Shown: positions 34,301-43,709 of the stretch, in pieces | Numbering within the stretch: position 1 is the first letter of the stretch | How the letters are laid out: each line of letters starts with the position of its first letter | Assembly (NCBI RefSeq): GCF_023516495.1 | Contig: NZ_JAMGBC010000001.1 | Location: forward strand, 310,001 to 374,000 | Origin: Sphingomonas anseongensis | GTDB lineage: Bacteria; Pseudomonadota; Alphaproteobacteria; Sphingomonadales; Sphingomonadaceae | Direction of reading: 5' to 3' | DNA: 64,000 bases | Position numbers and translations under genes: made by a program | The notes under the pieces: generated by a model | Seen by the model: only the letters and a program-made list of their open reading frames with translations | The model's database searches: none | Told to the model about the DNA's origin: nothing

Positions 34301-36733
34301 CTCGGTTCCGACTTCGCGGGCGACGCGAGTCACCTCCGAGGCAAAAGCGTTCAGCTGATCGACCATCGTGTTGATCGTGTTCTTGAGCGCCAGGATTTCG
34401 CCCTTCACGTCGACGGTGATCTTCTTCGACAAGTCACCCTTTGCGACGGCGGTCGTGACGTCGGCGATGTTACGGACTTGGCCGGTCAGATTCTCGGCCA
34501 TCAGGTTCACGTTTTCGGTGAGGTCCTTCCACGTGCCGGCGACGCCGCGCACCTGCGCCTGGCCGCCAAGCTTTCCTTCCGTTCCCACTTCGCGGGCTAC
34601 TCGGGTCACCTCGGAAGCGAAGGAATTGAGCTGGTCGACCATGACGTTGATGGTGTTCTTGAGCTCGAGGATCTCGCCTTTCACGTCGACGGTGATCTTC
34701 TTCGAAAGGTCTCCCGACGCCACCGCCGTGGTCACCTCGGCGATGTTTCGCACCTGGCCGGTCAGGTTCGCGGCCATGGCGTTGACGTTGTCGGTGAGGT
34801 CCTTCCAGGTTCCGCCGACGCCCGGCACCTGCGCCTGGCCGCCGAGCTTTCCTTCCGTGCCCACTTCGCGGGCAACTCGCGTCACCTCGCTGGCGAAGGC
34901 GTTGAGCTGGTCCACCATGACGTTGATGGTGTCCTTGAGCTCGAGGATCTCGCCCTTCACGTCGACGGTGATCTTCTTCGACAAGTCGCCGCGGGCAACG
35001 GCGGTCGTCACCTCGGCGATGTTGCGGACCTGGCCGGTGAGGTTACCCGCCATGAGGTTCACGCTGTCGGTAAGGTCGGCCCAGGTTCCGGCGACTCCTT
35101 CGACCTGAGCCTGTCCGCCGAGCTTTCCTTCCGAGCCCACCTCGCGCGCCACTCGGGTCACTTCCGAAGCGAAGGAGTTCAGCTGATCGACCATCGTATT
35201 GATGGTGTTCTTCAGCTCCAGAATTTCGCCCCGCACCTGCACCGTGATCTTCTTCGAAAGATCGCCCTTGGCGACCGCGGTGGTGACTTCGGCAATGTTG
35301 CGGACCTGGCCGGTCAGGTTCGCCGCCATCAGGTTCACGTTGTCGGTAAGATCGGCCCAGGTGCCTGCGACGCCGGGCACTTCCGCCTGTCCGCCAAGCT
35401 TTCCTTCGGTGCCCACTTCGCGGGCCACTCGGGTCACTTCCGAAGCGAAGCCGTTGAGCTGGTCCACCATGACGTTGATGGTGTCCTTGAGCTCCAGGAT
35501 TTCGCCCTTCACGTCGACCGTGATCTTCTTGGAAAGATCGCCTCGCGCAACGGCAGTGGTCACCTCGGCGATGTTGCGGACCTGGCTGGTCAGGTTTTCC
35601 GCCATCAGGTTGACGTTGTCGGTGAGGTCCTTCCACGTTCCAGCGACGCCGGGCACTTCTGCCTGGCCGCCGAGCTTGCCCTCCGTGCCCACTTCGCGCG
35701 CGACGCGGGTCACCTCGCTTGCGAACCCGTTGAGCTGGTCCACCATCGTGTTGATGGTATCCTTCAGCTCCAGGATCTCGCCCTTCACGTCGACGGTGAT
35801 CTTCTTGGACAAGTCGCCGCGAGCCACAGCGGTCGTCACCTCGGCGATGTTTCGCACCTGGCCGGTCAGGTTCTCGGCCATCGAGTTCACATTGTCGGTG
35901 AGGTCCTTCCAGGTGCCGGCGACGCCTTCGACGCGCGCCTGTCCGCCCAACTTACCCTCGGTACCGACCTCGCGGGCCACGCGGGTCACTTCGCTGGCGA
36001 AGCCGTTGAGCTGGTCCACCATGGTGTTGATCGTGTTCTTCAGCTCCAGAATCTCGCCCTTCGCCTCGGCGGTGATCTTCTTGGACAAGTCGCCGCCGGC
36101 GACCGCGGTCGTCACTTCGGCGATGTTGCGGACCTGACCGGTGAGGTTCGTCGCCATGGCGTTCACGTTGTCGGTAAGGTCGGCCCAGGTGCCGGCGACG
36201 CCCTTCACCTTCGCCTGGCCGCCGAGCTTGCCTTCGGTGCCCACCTCTCGGGCCACGCGAGTCACTTCGGACGCGAACGAGGCGAGCTGCTCGACCATGG
36301 TGTTCACCACCTTGCCGATTCGCAGGAATTCGCCGCGAAGCGGACGGCCGTCGATTTCGACCGTCATCGTCTGGGAAAGATCGCCCTTGGCGACGGCGCC
36401 GATGACCCGCGAAACCTCCGCGGTCGGCTGGACCATGTCGTCGATGAGCTCGTTGACTGCGCGAAGCTTGCTGTCCCAGCCGCCGGTCGCGCCGCGGACC
36501 CGGGCGCGCTGGGTGATCTTCCCTTCCTTGCCGACGACCTTGGCAAGGCGCTCGAACTCGGCGGTAATCGCCTCGTTCATTCCGACCACTTCGTTGAACA
36601 GGCTGGCGATCTCGCTATCGAGACCGTCGACGTCTTCGGACAAGCGCACGGTGAAGTCGCCGCGGCGAAGCGCACGCAGCGCGGTGACAAGCTGGCGGCG
36701 GTCAATAAAGTCGCGGGGGGCCTGGATATTCAC
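31364..36733 (-). CDS. Giant soluble hybrid histidine kinase with HAMP-repeat array (HAMP-n, GAF, HisKA, HATPase, REC, REC)
   Basis: This 1789-residue protein has no membrane helix. Residues about 40-155 hold a divergent HAMP unit, followed by nine near-identical 92-residue units (about 156-983), each containing two HAMP-like helical segments ([10 protein letters not shown]... G-G-Q-A... and [11 protein letters not shown]). Then come a GAF domain (about 995-1160), a long coiled coil, HisKA with S-H-E-L-R-T-P (His about 1238), HATPase, and two receivers (Asp about 1559 and 1699). It resembles the group III hybrid kinases known in fungi and bacteria for osmotic and stress sensing. Signal is not deducible. 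Confidence 0.92.
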   Translation of the reverse strand: MNIQAPRDFIDRRQLVTALRALRRGDFTVRLSEDVDGLDSEIASLFNEVVGMNEAITAEFERLAKVVGKEGKITQRARVRGATGGWDSKLRAVNELIDDMVQPTAEVSRVIGAVAKGDLSQTMTVEIDGRPLRGEFLRIGKVVNTMVEQLASFASEVTRVAREVGTEGKLGGQAKVKGVAGTWADLTDNVNAMATNLTGQVRNIAEVTTAVAGGDLSKKITAEAKGEILELKNTINTMVDQLNGFASEVTRVAREVGTEGKLGGQARVEGVAGTWKDLTDNVNSMAENLTGQVRNIAEVTTAVARGDLSKKITVDVKGEILELKDTINTMVDQLNGFASEVTRVAREVGTEGKLGGQAEVPGVAGTWKDLTDNVNLMAENLTSQVRNIAEVTTAVARGDLSKKITVDVKGEILELKDTINVMVDQLNGFASEVTRVAREVGTEGKLGGQAEVPGVAGTWADLTDNVNLMAANLTGQVRNIAEVTTAVAKGDLSKKITVQVRGEILELKNTINTMVDQLNSFASEVTRVAREVGSEGKLGGQAQVEGVAGTWADLTDSVNLMAGNLTGQVRNIAEVTTAVARGDLSKKITVDVKGEILELKDTINVMVDQLNAFASEVTRVAREVGTEGKLGGQAQVPGVGGTWKDLTDNVNAMAANLTGQVRNIAEVTTAVASGDLSKKITVDVKGEILELKNTINVMVDQLNSFASEVTRVAREVGTEGKLGGQAQVRGVAGTWKDLTENVNLMAENLTGQVRNIADVTTAVAKGDLSKKITVDVKGEILALKNTINTMVDQLNAFASEVTRVAREVGTEGKLGGQAQVPGVGGTWKDLTDNVNLMATNLTNQVRGIAQVVTAVAQGNLKRKLTLDAKGEIAALADTINFMIDTLSTFGDQVTNMAREVGIEGKLGGQAKVPGAAGLWRDLTDNVNQLAANLTNQVRSIAEVATAVTKGDLTRSIAVEASGEMAALKDTINEMISNLKEQTLKNAEQDWLKTNLARFSRMLQGERDLATVSNLIMSELAPLVNAQYGVFYVTKREEDETKLELVASYGAETADELKQEFKLREGLIGQAAADRRPILLKDVPPDFIRIGSGLGHAKPANVNILPALFEDEVKAVIELASFGEFNETHQNFLDQLMESVGIVLNTIAATMRTEGLLKQSQLLTQELQARQTELTRKQEELHATNDELQEKAQLLENEKKQVEAKNLEIEMARRALEEKAEQLALTSKYKSEFLANMSHELRTPLNSLLILSKLLADNQQRNLNDKQVEFARTINSAGSDLLNLINDILDLSKIESGTVTIEVGDMPMRNLKQHMERTFRQLAADKHLDFNVKFDPKLPDTIRTDEKRLQQVVLNLLSNAFKFTSKGDVTLSVSCAKGGWSPTHPVLRNVDHAIEISVSDTGIGIPEDKQKLIFEAFQQADGTTSRKYGGTGLGLSISREIARLLGGELQVRSRAGEGSTFTLYVPLESHAEPAITDGTSARYDNSGAVVPTALPTNFEVNDDRDELGDRPFVLIVEDDPTFASILLDAAHDAGLKGVISTAGAGTLAMARKLQPSAVTLDLGLADIDGFVLLDLLKHDPDTKDVPIHVISGAERRQSVLAMGAAGVIEKPAERADLVKMFKSIPAGAKARKPRRSKQVSAVSRPLPELAGAKILIVDDDIRNIFSLTSVLESHDVEVVHAERGKDGILILEQTPDVDVALIDIMMPDMDGYETMQQIRSRPELADVPLIAVTAKAMKGDRQKCLDAGASDYIAKPVDIELLLALLRVWVARAREAAAAAAPPIPAEAAE
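33785..36268 (-). repeat. Nine tandem 276-bp units coding the HAMP array
   Basis: Exact 276-bp (92-codon) periodicity places the G-G-Q-A codons at about 36223, 35947, 35671, 35395, 35119, 34843, 34567, 34291 and 34015. The middle units are nearly identical in protein; the first and last are more divergent. Such an array could expand or contract by recombination in frame. Confidence 0.92.
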
Positions 36734-36781
36734 CTAACTCTCCGTGTGGCTCGTCTCCCCCCCGTCAGAAGGTTGCACAAA

Positions 36782-36799
36782 GGCAGCCCCCCGGCTGCC
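36782..36799 (-). promoter_or_regulatory. Hairpin in leader of HAMP kinase gene
   Basis: GGCAGCC-GGGG-GGCTGCC on the minus strand (7-bp perfect stem, 4-base loop), about 48 bp upstream of the kinase start. The gap 36734-36880 is otherwise AT-rich between divergent genes. Function unknown; no T-tract. Confidence 0.4.
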
Positions 36800-36880
36800 G
36801 CTAGATACAAATATATCAGAGTTTTGGTTTCTTCTTTCTAAAAAGCGAGTCGAAAAACCAATATTTGACGCACTGTTGCA

Positions 36881-37309
36881 ATGTCCCGCCTCGGCTGGTT
36901 AGGGACCCGACATGCTTCGCTGCAGGGCATATTCCGGCTCGTGACGGGCCTGGGCGACGATCTGTCCAGTTTCATCGGGTCCAGCTTTCGGTCAGTCTGG
37001 GCGCTTGAACTGCTGCTCCTGATGAAACGCGAGGCCCGGTCCTGGTCGAGAGACGAGCTGATATCGACGCTTCGGGCAAGCGAGCTTGTCGTCAACAAGG
37101 CGGTGGACGAGCTCGTTGCCGCAGGTCTGCTGGCCGGGGAGGGCGACGGCTTTCGCTACATGCCTGTGAGCAGGGATATCGCCAGTTACGTCGATCAAGT
37201 GGAAAAGGTCTATTCTGCCCGGCCGAATGCGGTTCGGAGAGCGATCGTATCAGCAAGCGCGAGCGGGGCTACCGCCTTCGCCGATGCATTCAGGCTTCGG
37301 AAGGACTGA
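36881..37309 (+). CDS. Winged-helix-like protein, putative DNA-binding regulator
   Basis: The 142-residue protein has a helical segment (S-V-W-A-L-E-L-L-L-L-M-K-R), then S-R-D-E-L-I-S-T-L-R-A-S-E-L-V-V-N-K-A-V-D-E-L-V-A-A-G-L-L, which reads like a helix-turn-helix plus wing as in MarR/PadR-type folds. I assign no closer family. A GTG at 36941 is an alternative start that gives a more compact domain. It is followed closely by two small membrane-protein genes and is divergent from the giant sensor kinase, so it may regulate or respond with that system; this is inference. Confidence 0.6.
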   Translation: MSRLGWLGTRHASLQGIFRLVTGLGDDLSSFIGSSFRSVWALELLLLMKREARSWSRDELISTLRASELVVNKAVDELVAAGLLAGEGDGFRYMPVSRDIASYVDQVEKVYSARPNAVRRAIVSASASGATAFADAFRLRKD

Positions 37310-37312
37310 CGA

Positions 37313-37594
37313 ATGGGGGAAATGTTTCCGGCGGTCGTGTACATCCTGTGTTTCCTGACCAGCGCTGCGTGCGCCTGGCTTCTGGGACGAAGTTATAGGC
37401 GGAACGGGACGGGAATGCTGCTGTGGAGCAGCATCTGCTTCGTGTTCCTCGCCCTGAACAACCTCGTGCTGGTAATCGATCTTGTGATCTGGCCCGCCCC
37501 TGAAGTGGACCTGCGGCTGCCGCGCCTGCTGCTCGCTCTGGCGGCCAGCTGCTCGATGCTCTTCGGTTTCATCTGGAAGGTTGGCGAGGAATGA
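37313..37594 (+). CDS. Small membrane protein (DUF5985-like)
   Basis: 93 residues with three hydrophobic helices (about 5-24, 33-54, 67-86). It starts 4 bp after the winged-helix gene and overlaps the next small membrane-protein gene by 4 bp, forming a clear operon. The size, order and the aromatic/acidic pattern suggest the DUF5985-type pair seen in alphaproteobacteria, but I identify it by recall only. No enzymatic motif. Confidence 0.65.
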   Translation: MGEMFPAVVYILCFLTSAACAWLLGRSYRRNGTGMLLWSSICFVFLALNNLVLVIDLVIWPAPEVDLRLPRLLLALAASCSMLFGFIWKVGEE

Positions 37595-37866
37595 CCCTTA
37601 TGACACTCTACGACTTCCTCTCCGGAGCGGTCGCTCTCGGCTTTGCGACCTGTGCTCTCTTCTTCCTTCGGTTCTGGCGCCGGACTCGCGAGGAGCTGTT
37701 CCTTGCCTTCGCGCTCGCCTTTTTCCTGCTCGGGCTGGGACAGACAGTGCTCGCCCTCGCAAACATCCCGACTGAGGAGCGAGGGTCGATCTACCTGCTT
37801 CGGCTGGCCGCGTTCCTGCTGATCCTGGTCGCGATCTACCGGAAGAACCGCCAGACCGCGGCGTGA
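37591..37866 (+). CDS. Small membrane protein, second of a pair (DUF5985-like)
   Basis: 91 residues with three helices (about 8-28, 37-55, 68-84) and basic/acidic interhelical turns (R-F-W-R-R-T-R-E-E-L-F). It overlaps the preceding small membrane-protein gene by 4 bp, so translational coupling and complex formation between the two are likely. Function unknown; the link to the adjacent stress-type kinases is inferred from position. Confidence 0.65.
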   Translation: MTLMTLYDFLSGAVALGFATCALFFLRFWRRTREELFLAFALAFFLLGLGQTVLALANIPTEERGSIYLLRLAAFLLILVAIYRKNRQTAA

Positions 37867-37873
37867 GGCTGCT

Positions 37874-39634
37874 TCAGCGCTGAAGCGCTCCGGAACGCGC
37901 GGGGAATGCCGGCCAACGATGCTGTGCGATCGCCTTGAGCGACGACTGGTCGTCACCCTCCAGGCCTTCGTAGACCCACAAATTCCGCATCACTGCGGGC
38001 ACGTAGTAGCGAGTCTCCCAATAAGGGATGCTCTCGATCCACAAGACGGGGTCGCCCTTGTCGCGGATGGCCGCCCAGCGACCGACCGGAAGGGGCCCGG
38101 CGTTGTACGAGGCGATCACCTTCGGAAGCTGCCCTCCCGTGTTGGCCGAGCGGCGCATCCGCTCGATGAAGCTCTGCCCGTACTCGAGGTTTAAGGTCGG
38201 GCTGAACAGGTTCTCGCGCGAATAACCCAGCCCGTCCTGGTCGGCGATCGCCGCTGCGGTCGAGGGCAGGACCTGCATCAGTCCGACGGCGCCCGCCGAG
38301 CTTACGGCGCCCGGCCGGAAGTTCGATTCCTGGATGATGTGGGCGAAGGCGAGGGCAGGATCGACCCGCCAGCCGCGGATCGGCGTCCATTCCGGCCTGG
38401 GATAGCGGTACGCGGCCTGCACCCGAACGCCTCGCTGGCCGTTGGTTGCCAGCCAATATTGCGCGCCTGCGAGGTTCAGCCTCCTTGCCATCTCCAGAAG
38501 GGCGGCGTGATCGGCGGGTGCGCCGATCCTCGCCTGGTGGCGCAGCATCTCCTCCGCAAGCGCGGTCTCGCCGATCGCGGCAAGCGCCTTTGCGCGGCGA
38601 ACGTTCGGCAAGGCCTCCACCGAAGCCGTAGATATCGGCGCAGGGGGCGGGAGTCGGGTGCTGGTTCCGAGGGTTTCGCGAGCGACGAGCCCGTAAAAGC
38701 TCTCCGGCGAGGCGGCTGCGGCCTTCAGCAAGGGCTCCACGCTCTGCGGGCGCCTGCAAGCCTGTTCGGAACGTGCCGCCCAATAATAGCCGCCGGCGGA
38801 GAGTTCGCGCTGGGGGGCCGTGGCGGCCACCTCGCGGAACGCTCGTGCGGCGGCGTTGCAATCCCCCATCCGCCAAGAGGCCAGGCCCGACGCCCAGGCC
38901 GCTTGAGAGCCCCATTCGCCGCTGGCGCTTGCACGCCAGGTGTCGGCGACCCGGCGCGCATTCAGGTCGTCGCCGTTCGTATAATATATCCAGGCTATGC
39001 GCTGGGCCGCTTCGGTGCGCGCATCGGCGGACAGATACGGTGCCTGAGCGATCAGCGCCGCCTCGGCGTTGGGAGCGTCGTCAGCTTTCACGAAACCGTC
39101 GATCTGTGCGCGGAGCGCATCGGCGAGGGGTTCGGCACCGACCGGTTTGGGACGATAGCGGCGAGGGCCCGCTCCAAGACCGACGGTTGGCCGCTCCGGA
39201 ATTATCGCCATCGGCGTGGTCGAGCCACGGGCCGCGGCAAGCCGAGCCAGCTGGTCGGCGTCCGGAAGGTCAGGACCTTGGGCCAGCAGCGACTGGATTC
39301 GGGGAAGATCGACAGGCGGAGACCCTTTGGCGGTGTAAAGCTCGGCCTTGGCGACCGGCGCCAGCACGTCGTCAGGAAGCACCGCGATTCCGGCCTGGGC
39401 GGACCCCCAGTCTCCGGCGCGGATCGCCGCAAATACTTCGCGCCAATCGCGCGGGATGACGATCGCGCGCGGCGGCGGCGGTGGAACCTGCGTCTGTGCT
39501 TGCGGCTGGGCTGCGGGCTGCGCCGCAGGAGGAGGTACCTGGACCTGCGGAAGAGGGGCGAGCGGATCGCCCGCCGGAACCGGCTGCGCCGAGGCCGCCA
39601 CTGCAGCCGAAAGCGCGAGCGAGAGGATGCTCAT
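37874..39634 (-). CDS. Soluble-type lytic murein transglycosylase (Slt family)
   Basis: The real start is the ATG at 39634, which gives a Sec signal peptide (S-I-L-S-L-A-L-S-A-A-V-A-A-S-A-Q) and 587 residues; a longer reading upstream only overlaps the next gene. After a Pro/Gln-rich linker comes a superhelical region of helical repeats and a C-terminal lysozyme-like domain with A-F-A-H-I-I-Q-E-S-N-F (catalytic Glu), S-A-G-A-V-G-L-M-Q-V-L-P and A-S-Y-N-A-G. It cuts periplasmic peptidoglycan with anhydro-ring formation. Its ATG overlaps the stop of the uracil-DNA-glycosylase-like gene by 4 bp. Confidence 0.9.
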   Translation of the reverse strand: MSILSLALSAAVAASAQPVPAGDPLAPLPQVQVPPPAAQPAAQPQAQTQVPPPPPRAIVIPRDWREVFAAIRAGDWGSAQAGIAVLPDDVLAPVAKAELYTAKGSPPVDLPRIQSLLAQGPDLPDADQLARLAAARGSTTPMAIIPERPTVGLGAGPRRYRPKPVGAEPLADALRAQIDGFVKADDAPNAEAALIAQAPYLSADARTEAAQRIAWIYYTNGDDLNARRVADTWRASASGEWGSQAAWASGLASWRMGDCNAAARAFREVAATAPQRELSAGGYYWAARSEQACRRPQSVEPLLKAAAASPESFYGLVARETLGTSTRLPPPAPISTASVEALPNVRRAKALAAIGETALAEEMLRHQARIGAPADHAALLEMARRLNLAGAQYWLATNGQRGVRVQAAYRYPRPEWTPIRGWRVDPALAFAHIIQESNFRPGAVSSAGAVGLMQVLPSTAAAIADQDGLGYSRENLFSPTLNLEYGQSFIERMRRSANTGGQLPKVIASYNAGPLPVGRWAAIRDKGDPVLWIESIPYWETRYYVPAVMRNLWVYEGLEGDDQSSLKAIAQHRWPAFPARSGALQR

Positions 39635-40326
39635 GCGACGTCCTCGATCAGCAACAGAAGGTCCTTCCACGCCAGCGACTTGTCCGACGGTCGCTTGAGC
39701 AGCTGCCGCGGATGGAATGTTGCTACCGTGCGTATGCCTTCGACTTTGTGAACGTGGCCGCGCGCCTGGAGCAGCGGCTTGCCAAGAAGGGCGCGACAGG
39801 GCGCGTCGCCGAGCAGGAGCAGCCGTTTCGGCCGCGCAAGGGCGACGTGGCGGCGGGCCGCCGAAGCGCAAAGTTCGAGTTCTTTGTCCGATAGCCTCGA
39901 ACCCGGAGCGTAGAAGCAGGCGAGGTTCGCGGCATAGGCCTTGCCGTCGAGATCGATGGCCTTGAGCATCCGCTCCATCAGGATGGCTGCTTCGCCGCCG
40001 ATCGGTTGCCCGGCCGCAAGCTCATCGCGGGTCGGCGGCTCGCACAGGAGCATGACCTCGGCGCCTTCCGCTCCGTCGGGGAGCACCGGCTTTGAGCGGG
40101 CAGAGGCGAGCGGGGCATCGGGGCCGGCCAGCCACCGCCGAAATGCCTCGAGCGTGGAGGGCAGGGGCTCGGGCTCGGTCGACGGGTCGAGCGGCCGAAT
40201 CTCCGGCGTTCGCTCGAGCCAATTGCGGGGCTCCTCCTGGGTTGCGACATCGACGCCGGCGTCCAACCACCAGCGCAAGGCGCTGGCGGCCTCGCGTGCG
40301 TCGATCGCGATCCCTGGCCCACCCAT
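39631..40326 (-). CDS. Uracil-DNA glycosylase superfamily protein with atypical active site
   Basis: The 231-residue C-terminal part reads like family 4 enzymes: the pair of cysteines N-L-A-C...E-L-E-L-C (16 residues apart, as in the two C-terminal Fe-S ligands), L-A-R-P-K-R-L-L-L-L-G-D-A-P-C-R-A-L-L-G and the T-F-H-P-R-Q-L-L motif. The first two cluster cysteines are missing and the usual G-E-A-P-G-x-E-D/G-x-P-F motif is changed to C-E-P-P-T-R-D-E-L-A-A-G-Q-P-I. It may be inactive, use a different substrate or have a binding role. Operon with the transglycosylase. Confidence 0.75.
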   Translation of the reverse strand: MGGPGIAIDAREAASALRWWLDAGVDVATQEEPRNWLERTPEIRPLDPSTEPEPLPSTLEAFRRWLAGPDAPLASARSKPVLPDGAEGAEVMLLCEPPTRDELAAGQPIGGEAAILMERMLKAIDLDGKAYAANLACFYAPGSRLSDKELELCASAARRHVALARPKRLLLLGDAPCRALLGKPLLQARGHVHKVEGIRTVATFHPRQLLKRPSDKSLAWKDLLLLIEDVA

Positions 40327-40420
40327 GGCGGAGAGTCTTCCCCACCATTGCCGGTGGCGTCAAGCAAGCGGCTGCGCCATAGAGTCGAACTGCCTCTAGC
40401 GTGCGGCAAAAGGAGCAAGA

Positions 40421-42067
40421 GTGAGCGAACGCGAGTCGATGCAGTACGACGTGGTGATCGTTGGCGGCGGGCCTGCAGGGCTGTCCGCGGCGATCCGGCT
40501 GAAGCAGCTGGCGACGAACGCCGGCCGCGAGATTGCCGTTTGCGTCCTCGAAAAGGGCAGCGAGATCGGCGCTCACATCCTTTCCGGCGCAGTCGTCGAT
40601 CCAAAGGCCCTGACCGAGCTTATTCCCGACTGGAAGGAGAAGGCCGCGCCGCTGACCGTTCCGGTGACGAAAAACCTGCATTGGGTGCTGACGAAGCGCG
40701 GAAAGTGGTCGCTTCCGCAGTTCCTGATGCCCCCGTTCATGCACAACCACGGCACATTTACCTTGAGCCTGGGCAATCTGTGCCGCTGGCTCGCTGGCCA
40801 GGCGGAAGAGCTGGGAGTGGAGATATTTCCCGGCTTTGCAGCGGCGGAAATCCTGTTCAACGAGGATGGGTCGGTCAAAGGTGTCGCGACCGGCGACATG
40901 GGCGTCGCCCGCGACGGAACCCACCGGCCGGATTACCAGCCGGGAATTGAGCTCCATGCCCGCTATACCTTCTTCGCCGAGGGCGCCCGGGGTCATCTAA
41001 CCAAGGAGCTGACCCGGATCTTCGGCCTTCGCGGCGAAAGCGGACCGCAGGTTTACGGATTAGGCGTCAAGGAGTTGTGGGACGTTCCTCCCGAGAAACA
41101 TAAGCCGGGTCGGGTGATCCACACGCAAGGCTGGCCGCTCGAGGACGCCTGGGGCGGTGGTTTCCTCTATCACCAGGAGAACAACCAGGTCGCGCTCGGC
41201 TTCATCGTGTCGCTCGATTATTCCAACCCGTACATCTCGCCGTTCGAGGAGCTTCAGCGGTGGAAGACCCACCCGGCGATCCGCGCGGAGATCGAGGGCG
41301 GGCGCCGGGTGTCCTACGGCGCCAGGGCGATCAACGAGGGCGGCTACCAGGCAATCCCGAAGCTGGTCTTCCCGGGCGGCGCCCTTATCGGCTGCTCGGC
41401 GGGCTTCGTGAACGTGCCCCGGATCAAGGGAAGCCACACGGCGATGAAGTCGGCGATGATCGCCGCCGAGGCGGCGTTCGAAGCGATCGCTTCCGACGGT
41501 TCGGACCACGTGCTCGAAGCCTATCCGAAAGCCTTGCACGACAGCTGGGTCGCAAAGGAGCTGAAGATCGTCCGCAACGCCCAGCCGGCGGTCGCTCATT
41601 GGGGAGGGCTCGCTGGCACGCTCTACGCCGGCATCGACATGTGGCTCAATTACCTGCGCGTTGGAGTTCCGTGGACGCTCAAGCATCGGCCGGATCATTC
41701 ATCGCTTCGGCGAAAGGACGCGGCCGTCCCGATCGCCTATCCCAAGCCGGACGGGGTCCTCACATTCGACCGGCTCTCGTCGGTGTTCATCTCGAACACC
41801 AACCACGAAGAGAACCAGCCGGTTCATCTGACACTCAAGGACGCCGACATACCCGTCACGGTGAACCTCGCCGAATATGACGGTCCCGAGCAGCGTTACT
41901 GCCCAGCGGGAGTATATGAGTTCGTCGAGGAGGGAGGACGGCCGCGCCTGCAGATCAACGCCCAGAATTGCGTTCACTGCAAAACATGCGACATCAAGGA
42001 CCCGACCCAGAACATCAACTGGGTCGTGCCGGAGGGCGGTGGAGGGCCCAATTATCCGAACATGTAA
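40421..42067 (+). CDS. etfD: Electron transfer flavoprotein-ubiquinone oxidoreductase
   Basis: The 548-residue membrane-associated enzyme passes electrons from ETF to ubiquinone. It has an FAD-binding G-G-G-P-A-G-L-S-A-A-I at about 16-26 and C-terminal Fe4S4 ligands in R-Y-C-P-A and N-C-V-H-C-K-T-C, followed by the conserved I-N-W-V-V-P-E-G-G-G-G-P-N-Y end. Start GTG 40421 is preceded by AAAAGGAG with good spacing; an ATG at 40439 is possible. It supports fatty-acid and amino-acid catabolism. The next gene begins within its end. Confidence 0.95.
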   Translation: MSERESMQYDVVIVGGGPAGLSAAIRLKQLATNAGREIAVCVLEKGSEIGAHILSGAVVDPKALTELIPDWKEKAAPLTVPVTKNLHWVLTKRGKWSLPQFLMPPFMHNHGTFTLSLGNLCRWLAGQAEELGVEIFPGFAAAEILFNEDGSVKGVATGDMGVARDGTHRPDYQPGIELHARYTFFAEGARGHLTKELTRIFGLRGESGPQVYGLGVKELWDVPPEKHKPGRVIHTQGWPLEDAWGGGFLYHQENNQVALGFIVSLDYSNPYISPFEELQRWKTHPAIRAEIEGGRRVSYGARAINEGGYQAIPKLVFPGGALIGCSAGFVNVPRIKGSHTAMKSAMIAAEAAFEAIASDGSDHVLEAYPKALHDSWVAKELKIVRNAQPAVAHWGGLAGTLYAGIDMWLNYLRVGVPWTLKHRPDHSSLRRKDAAVPIAYPKPDGVLTFDRLSSVFISNTNHEENQPVHLTLKDADIPVTVNLAEYDGPEQRYCPAGVYEFVEEGGRPRLQINAQNCVHCKTCDIKDPTQNINWVVPEGGGGPNYPNM

Positions 42068-43709
42068 TGCACTTCCACTCGCTGTAGCGATGCTTTGCGT
42101 CGGGGCCCCGGCTGCGGCGTCGCTTCCGGCGGCGACGGACCCGGCGAGGGCCTATGTCGCCGCCAGGGCTGCTTCGATCAGCGGCAACCACGTCGAAGCG
42201 GCGGAAATTTATGCCCGCCTCGCCACGGCATCGAAGAACAGCGGGCTGGAGCAACGGGCAATTGCCGAGGCGATCAGCGCCGGCAACATGCCGCTGGCGC
42301 TTCGCCTGATCGGCAATTCGCGCCAGCCTTCGACCGTGGATTCCAAGCTCCTGCTGGTCGCCGACGCATTGCGCCGCGGTAAAGACGGGGCAGCCGACCA
42401 GCTACTCTCCCCATCGGCGACCGGCGCCAATCTCAGCTTCTGGCAGCCGCTTCTGCGCGCGTGGCAGGCAGTCGAGCGTCGTGATGCGTCAGCGGCTGTC
42501 ACGATCCTTTCGCAGGTGCCGCGCGACAGTGCGTTTGCGGCCTTCGCGGACGAGCAGACGGCCTATGCGCTTCTCAAGCTGGGCAAGACCGCCGACGCGG
42601 AGCCTTATGCGCGCCGGGCGATCGGGACGGCCGGCGCTCGCGAATTCCGGGTAAGGATTGCCCTTGCGGCGGGATTCCGCTCGGCAGGCGACCGGCAACG
42701 GGCGCTGGCGATGCTCGAAGGGATATCGGGCGATACGACCGCAATCCGGCAGGCGCTCGATTCCGGGCGGACCGACAGCGTCGCGATCGACAATGTCGCA
42801 AAAGCGTTTTCGGACCAGCTGGTCGCCCTTGCCCTGCAAATGCACCAGTCCGAGCAGCCTAGTGCGGATCCGCTTAATATCGTCCAGATCGCGCGCTACG
42901 CCGCACCCGAAAGCAGCTCGGCGGCGATCCTGCTTGGAAACGTGCTTTCCGAGGACGGCCGGCTACAGGATTCGCTCGCCGCGTTCCGGTCCTTGCGGGA
43001 CGGCGACCCGCTCAAGTCCGAAGCTGTCGATGCGGAAGCCCGTGCTCTCGCCGACGCCAAGCGCTTCGATGAGGCGCTGGCGCTTGCAAGCCGCGCGGCT
43101 GCTAGTCCAGCGGCAACGAGCGACGATTTCGCGCGGCTTGGCGACGTCTATTCGGCAATGCAGCGATTCAACGAATCTGCTGCGGCGTACAAGCAGGCGA
43201 TCGCCCGGATGCAGAACCCGACGAGCGGGCAAAGCTGGCCTTTGCTTCTGTTGCAGGCGAGCGCGCTACAATCGGCGGAACGCTGGCCGGAGGCGAAGGC
43301 GGTCCTCAACTCAGCCATCGCGCTGGCGCCGGACGAGCCGCAGGTGCTCAATTTCCTGGGCTATGCGAAGCTGGTCCACGGCGAAGATCTCGATTCCGCC
43401 GAAGCGATGATCCGCAAGGCGAGTTCGCTCGCGCCCGACGACGCCTCCATCTCCGACTCGCTCGGCTGGGCGCTGTTCAAGCGGGGCCGGATCGAGGAGG
43501 CGATCGAAATTCTCCAGAAAGCCGCGGTCAGCGATCCCTCGCAGGCCGAAATTCAGGAGCATCTGGGCGACGCGCTCTATTCCGCCGGTCGCCGCTTCGA
43601 GGCGCGCTTCGCCTGGAGCGCCGCGCTGGCGACCGCCGACGAGAACGAGACGGGGCGGCTAAAGAGCAAGATTGCAGGGGGCCTTACAAAGGCGACAGCG
43701 GCGCCTTGA
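42039..43709 (+). CDS. TPR-repeat protein with signal peptide
   Basis: About 556 residues of helical TPR repeats (for example F-L-G-Y-A-K-L-V-H-G-E-D-L-D-S-A and S-L-G-W-A-L-F-K-R-G-R-I-E-E-A-I). I start it at GTG 42039, because that gives a signal-peptide-like N-terminus (I-I-R-T... A-L-P-L-A-V-A-M-L-C-V-G-A-P-A-A-A-S); the ATG at 42090 would leave a very short hydrophobic region. It overlaps the ETF-QO gene by 29 bp and the ispE start by 4 bp. Role: periplasmic or envelope scaffold, not known in detail. Confidence 0.7.
   Translation: MEGPIIRTCNALPLAVAMLCVGAPAAASLPAATDPARAYVAARAASISGNHVEAAEIYARLATASKNSGLEQRAIAEAISAGNMPLALRLIGNSRQPSTVDSKLLLVADALRRGKDGAADQLLSPSATGANLSFWQPLLRAWQAVERRDASAAVTILSQVPRDSAFAAFADEQTAYALLKLGKTADAEPYARRAIGTAGAREFRVRIALAAGFRSAGDRQRALAMLEGISGDTTAIRQALDSGRTDSVAIDNVAKAFSDQLVALALQMHQSEQPSADPLNIVQIARYAAPESSSAAILLGNVLSEDGRLQDSLAAFRSLRDGDPLKSEAVDAEARALADAKRFDEALALASRAAASPAATSDDFARLGDVYSAMQRFNESAAAYKQAIARMQNPTSGQSWPLLLLQASALQSAERWPEAKAVLNSAIALAPDEPQVLNFLGYAKLVHGEDLDSAEAMIRKASSLAPDDASISDSLGWALFKRGRIEEAIEILQKAAVSDPSQAEIQEHLGDALYSAGRRFEARFAWSAALATADENETGRLKSKIAGGLTKATAAP

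Noticed and set aside
33785-36268. Regular repeats as a CRISPR or satellite array
   Set aside because: The 276-bp units are wholly coding, in frame and belong to the HAMP array.
33020-36841. A 1273-codon open frame on the plus strand, antisense to the HAMP kinase
   Set aside because: It mirrors the repeat units and codon bias of the true gene on the minus strand, and its protein is His/Arg/Asp-rich without domains.
39635-39871. Longer N-terminus for the lytic transglycosylase
   Set aside because: It would put 79 Arg/Pro-rich residues before a perfect signal peptide and overlap the uracil-DNA-glycosylase-like gene.
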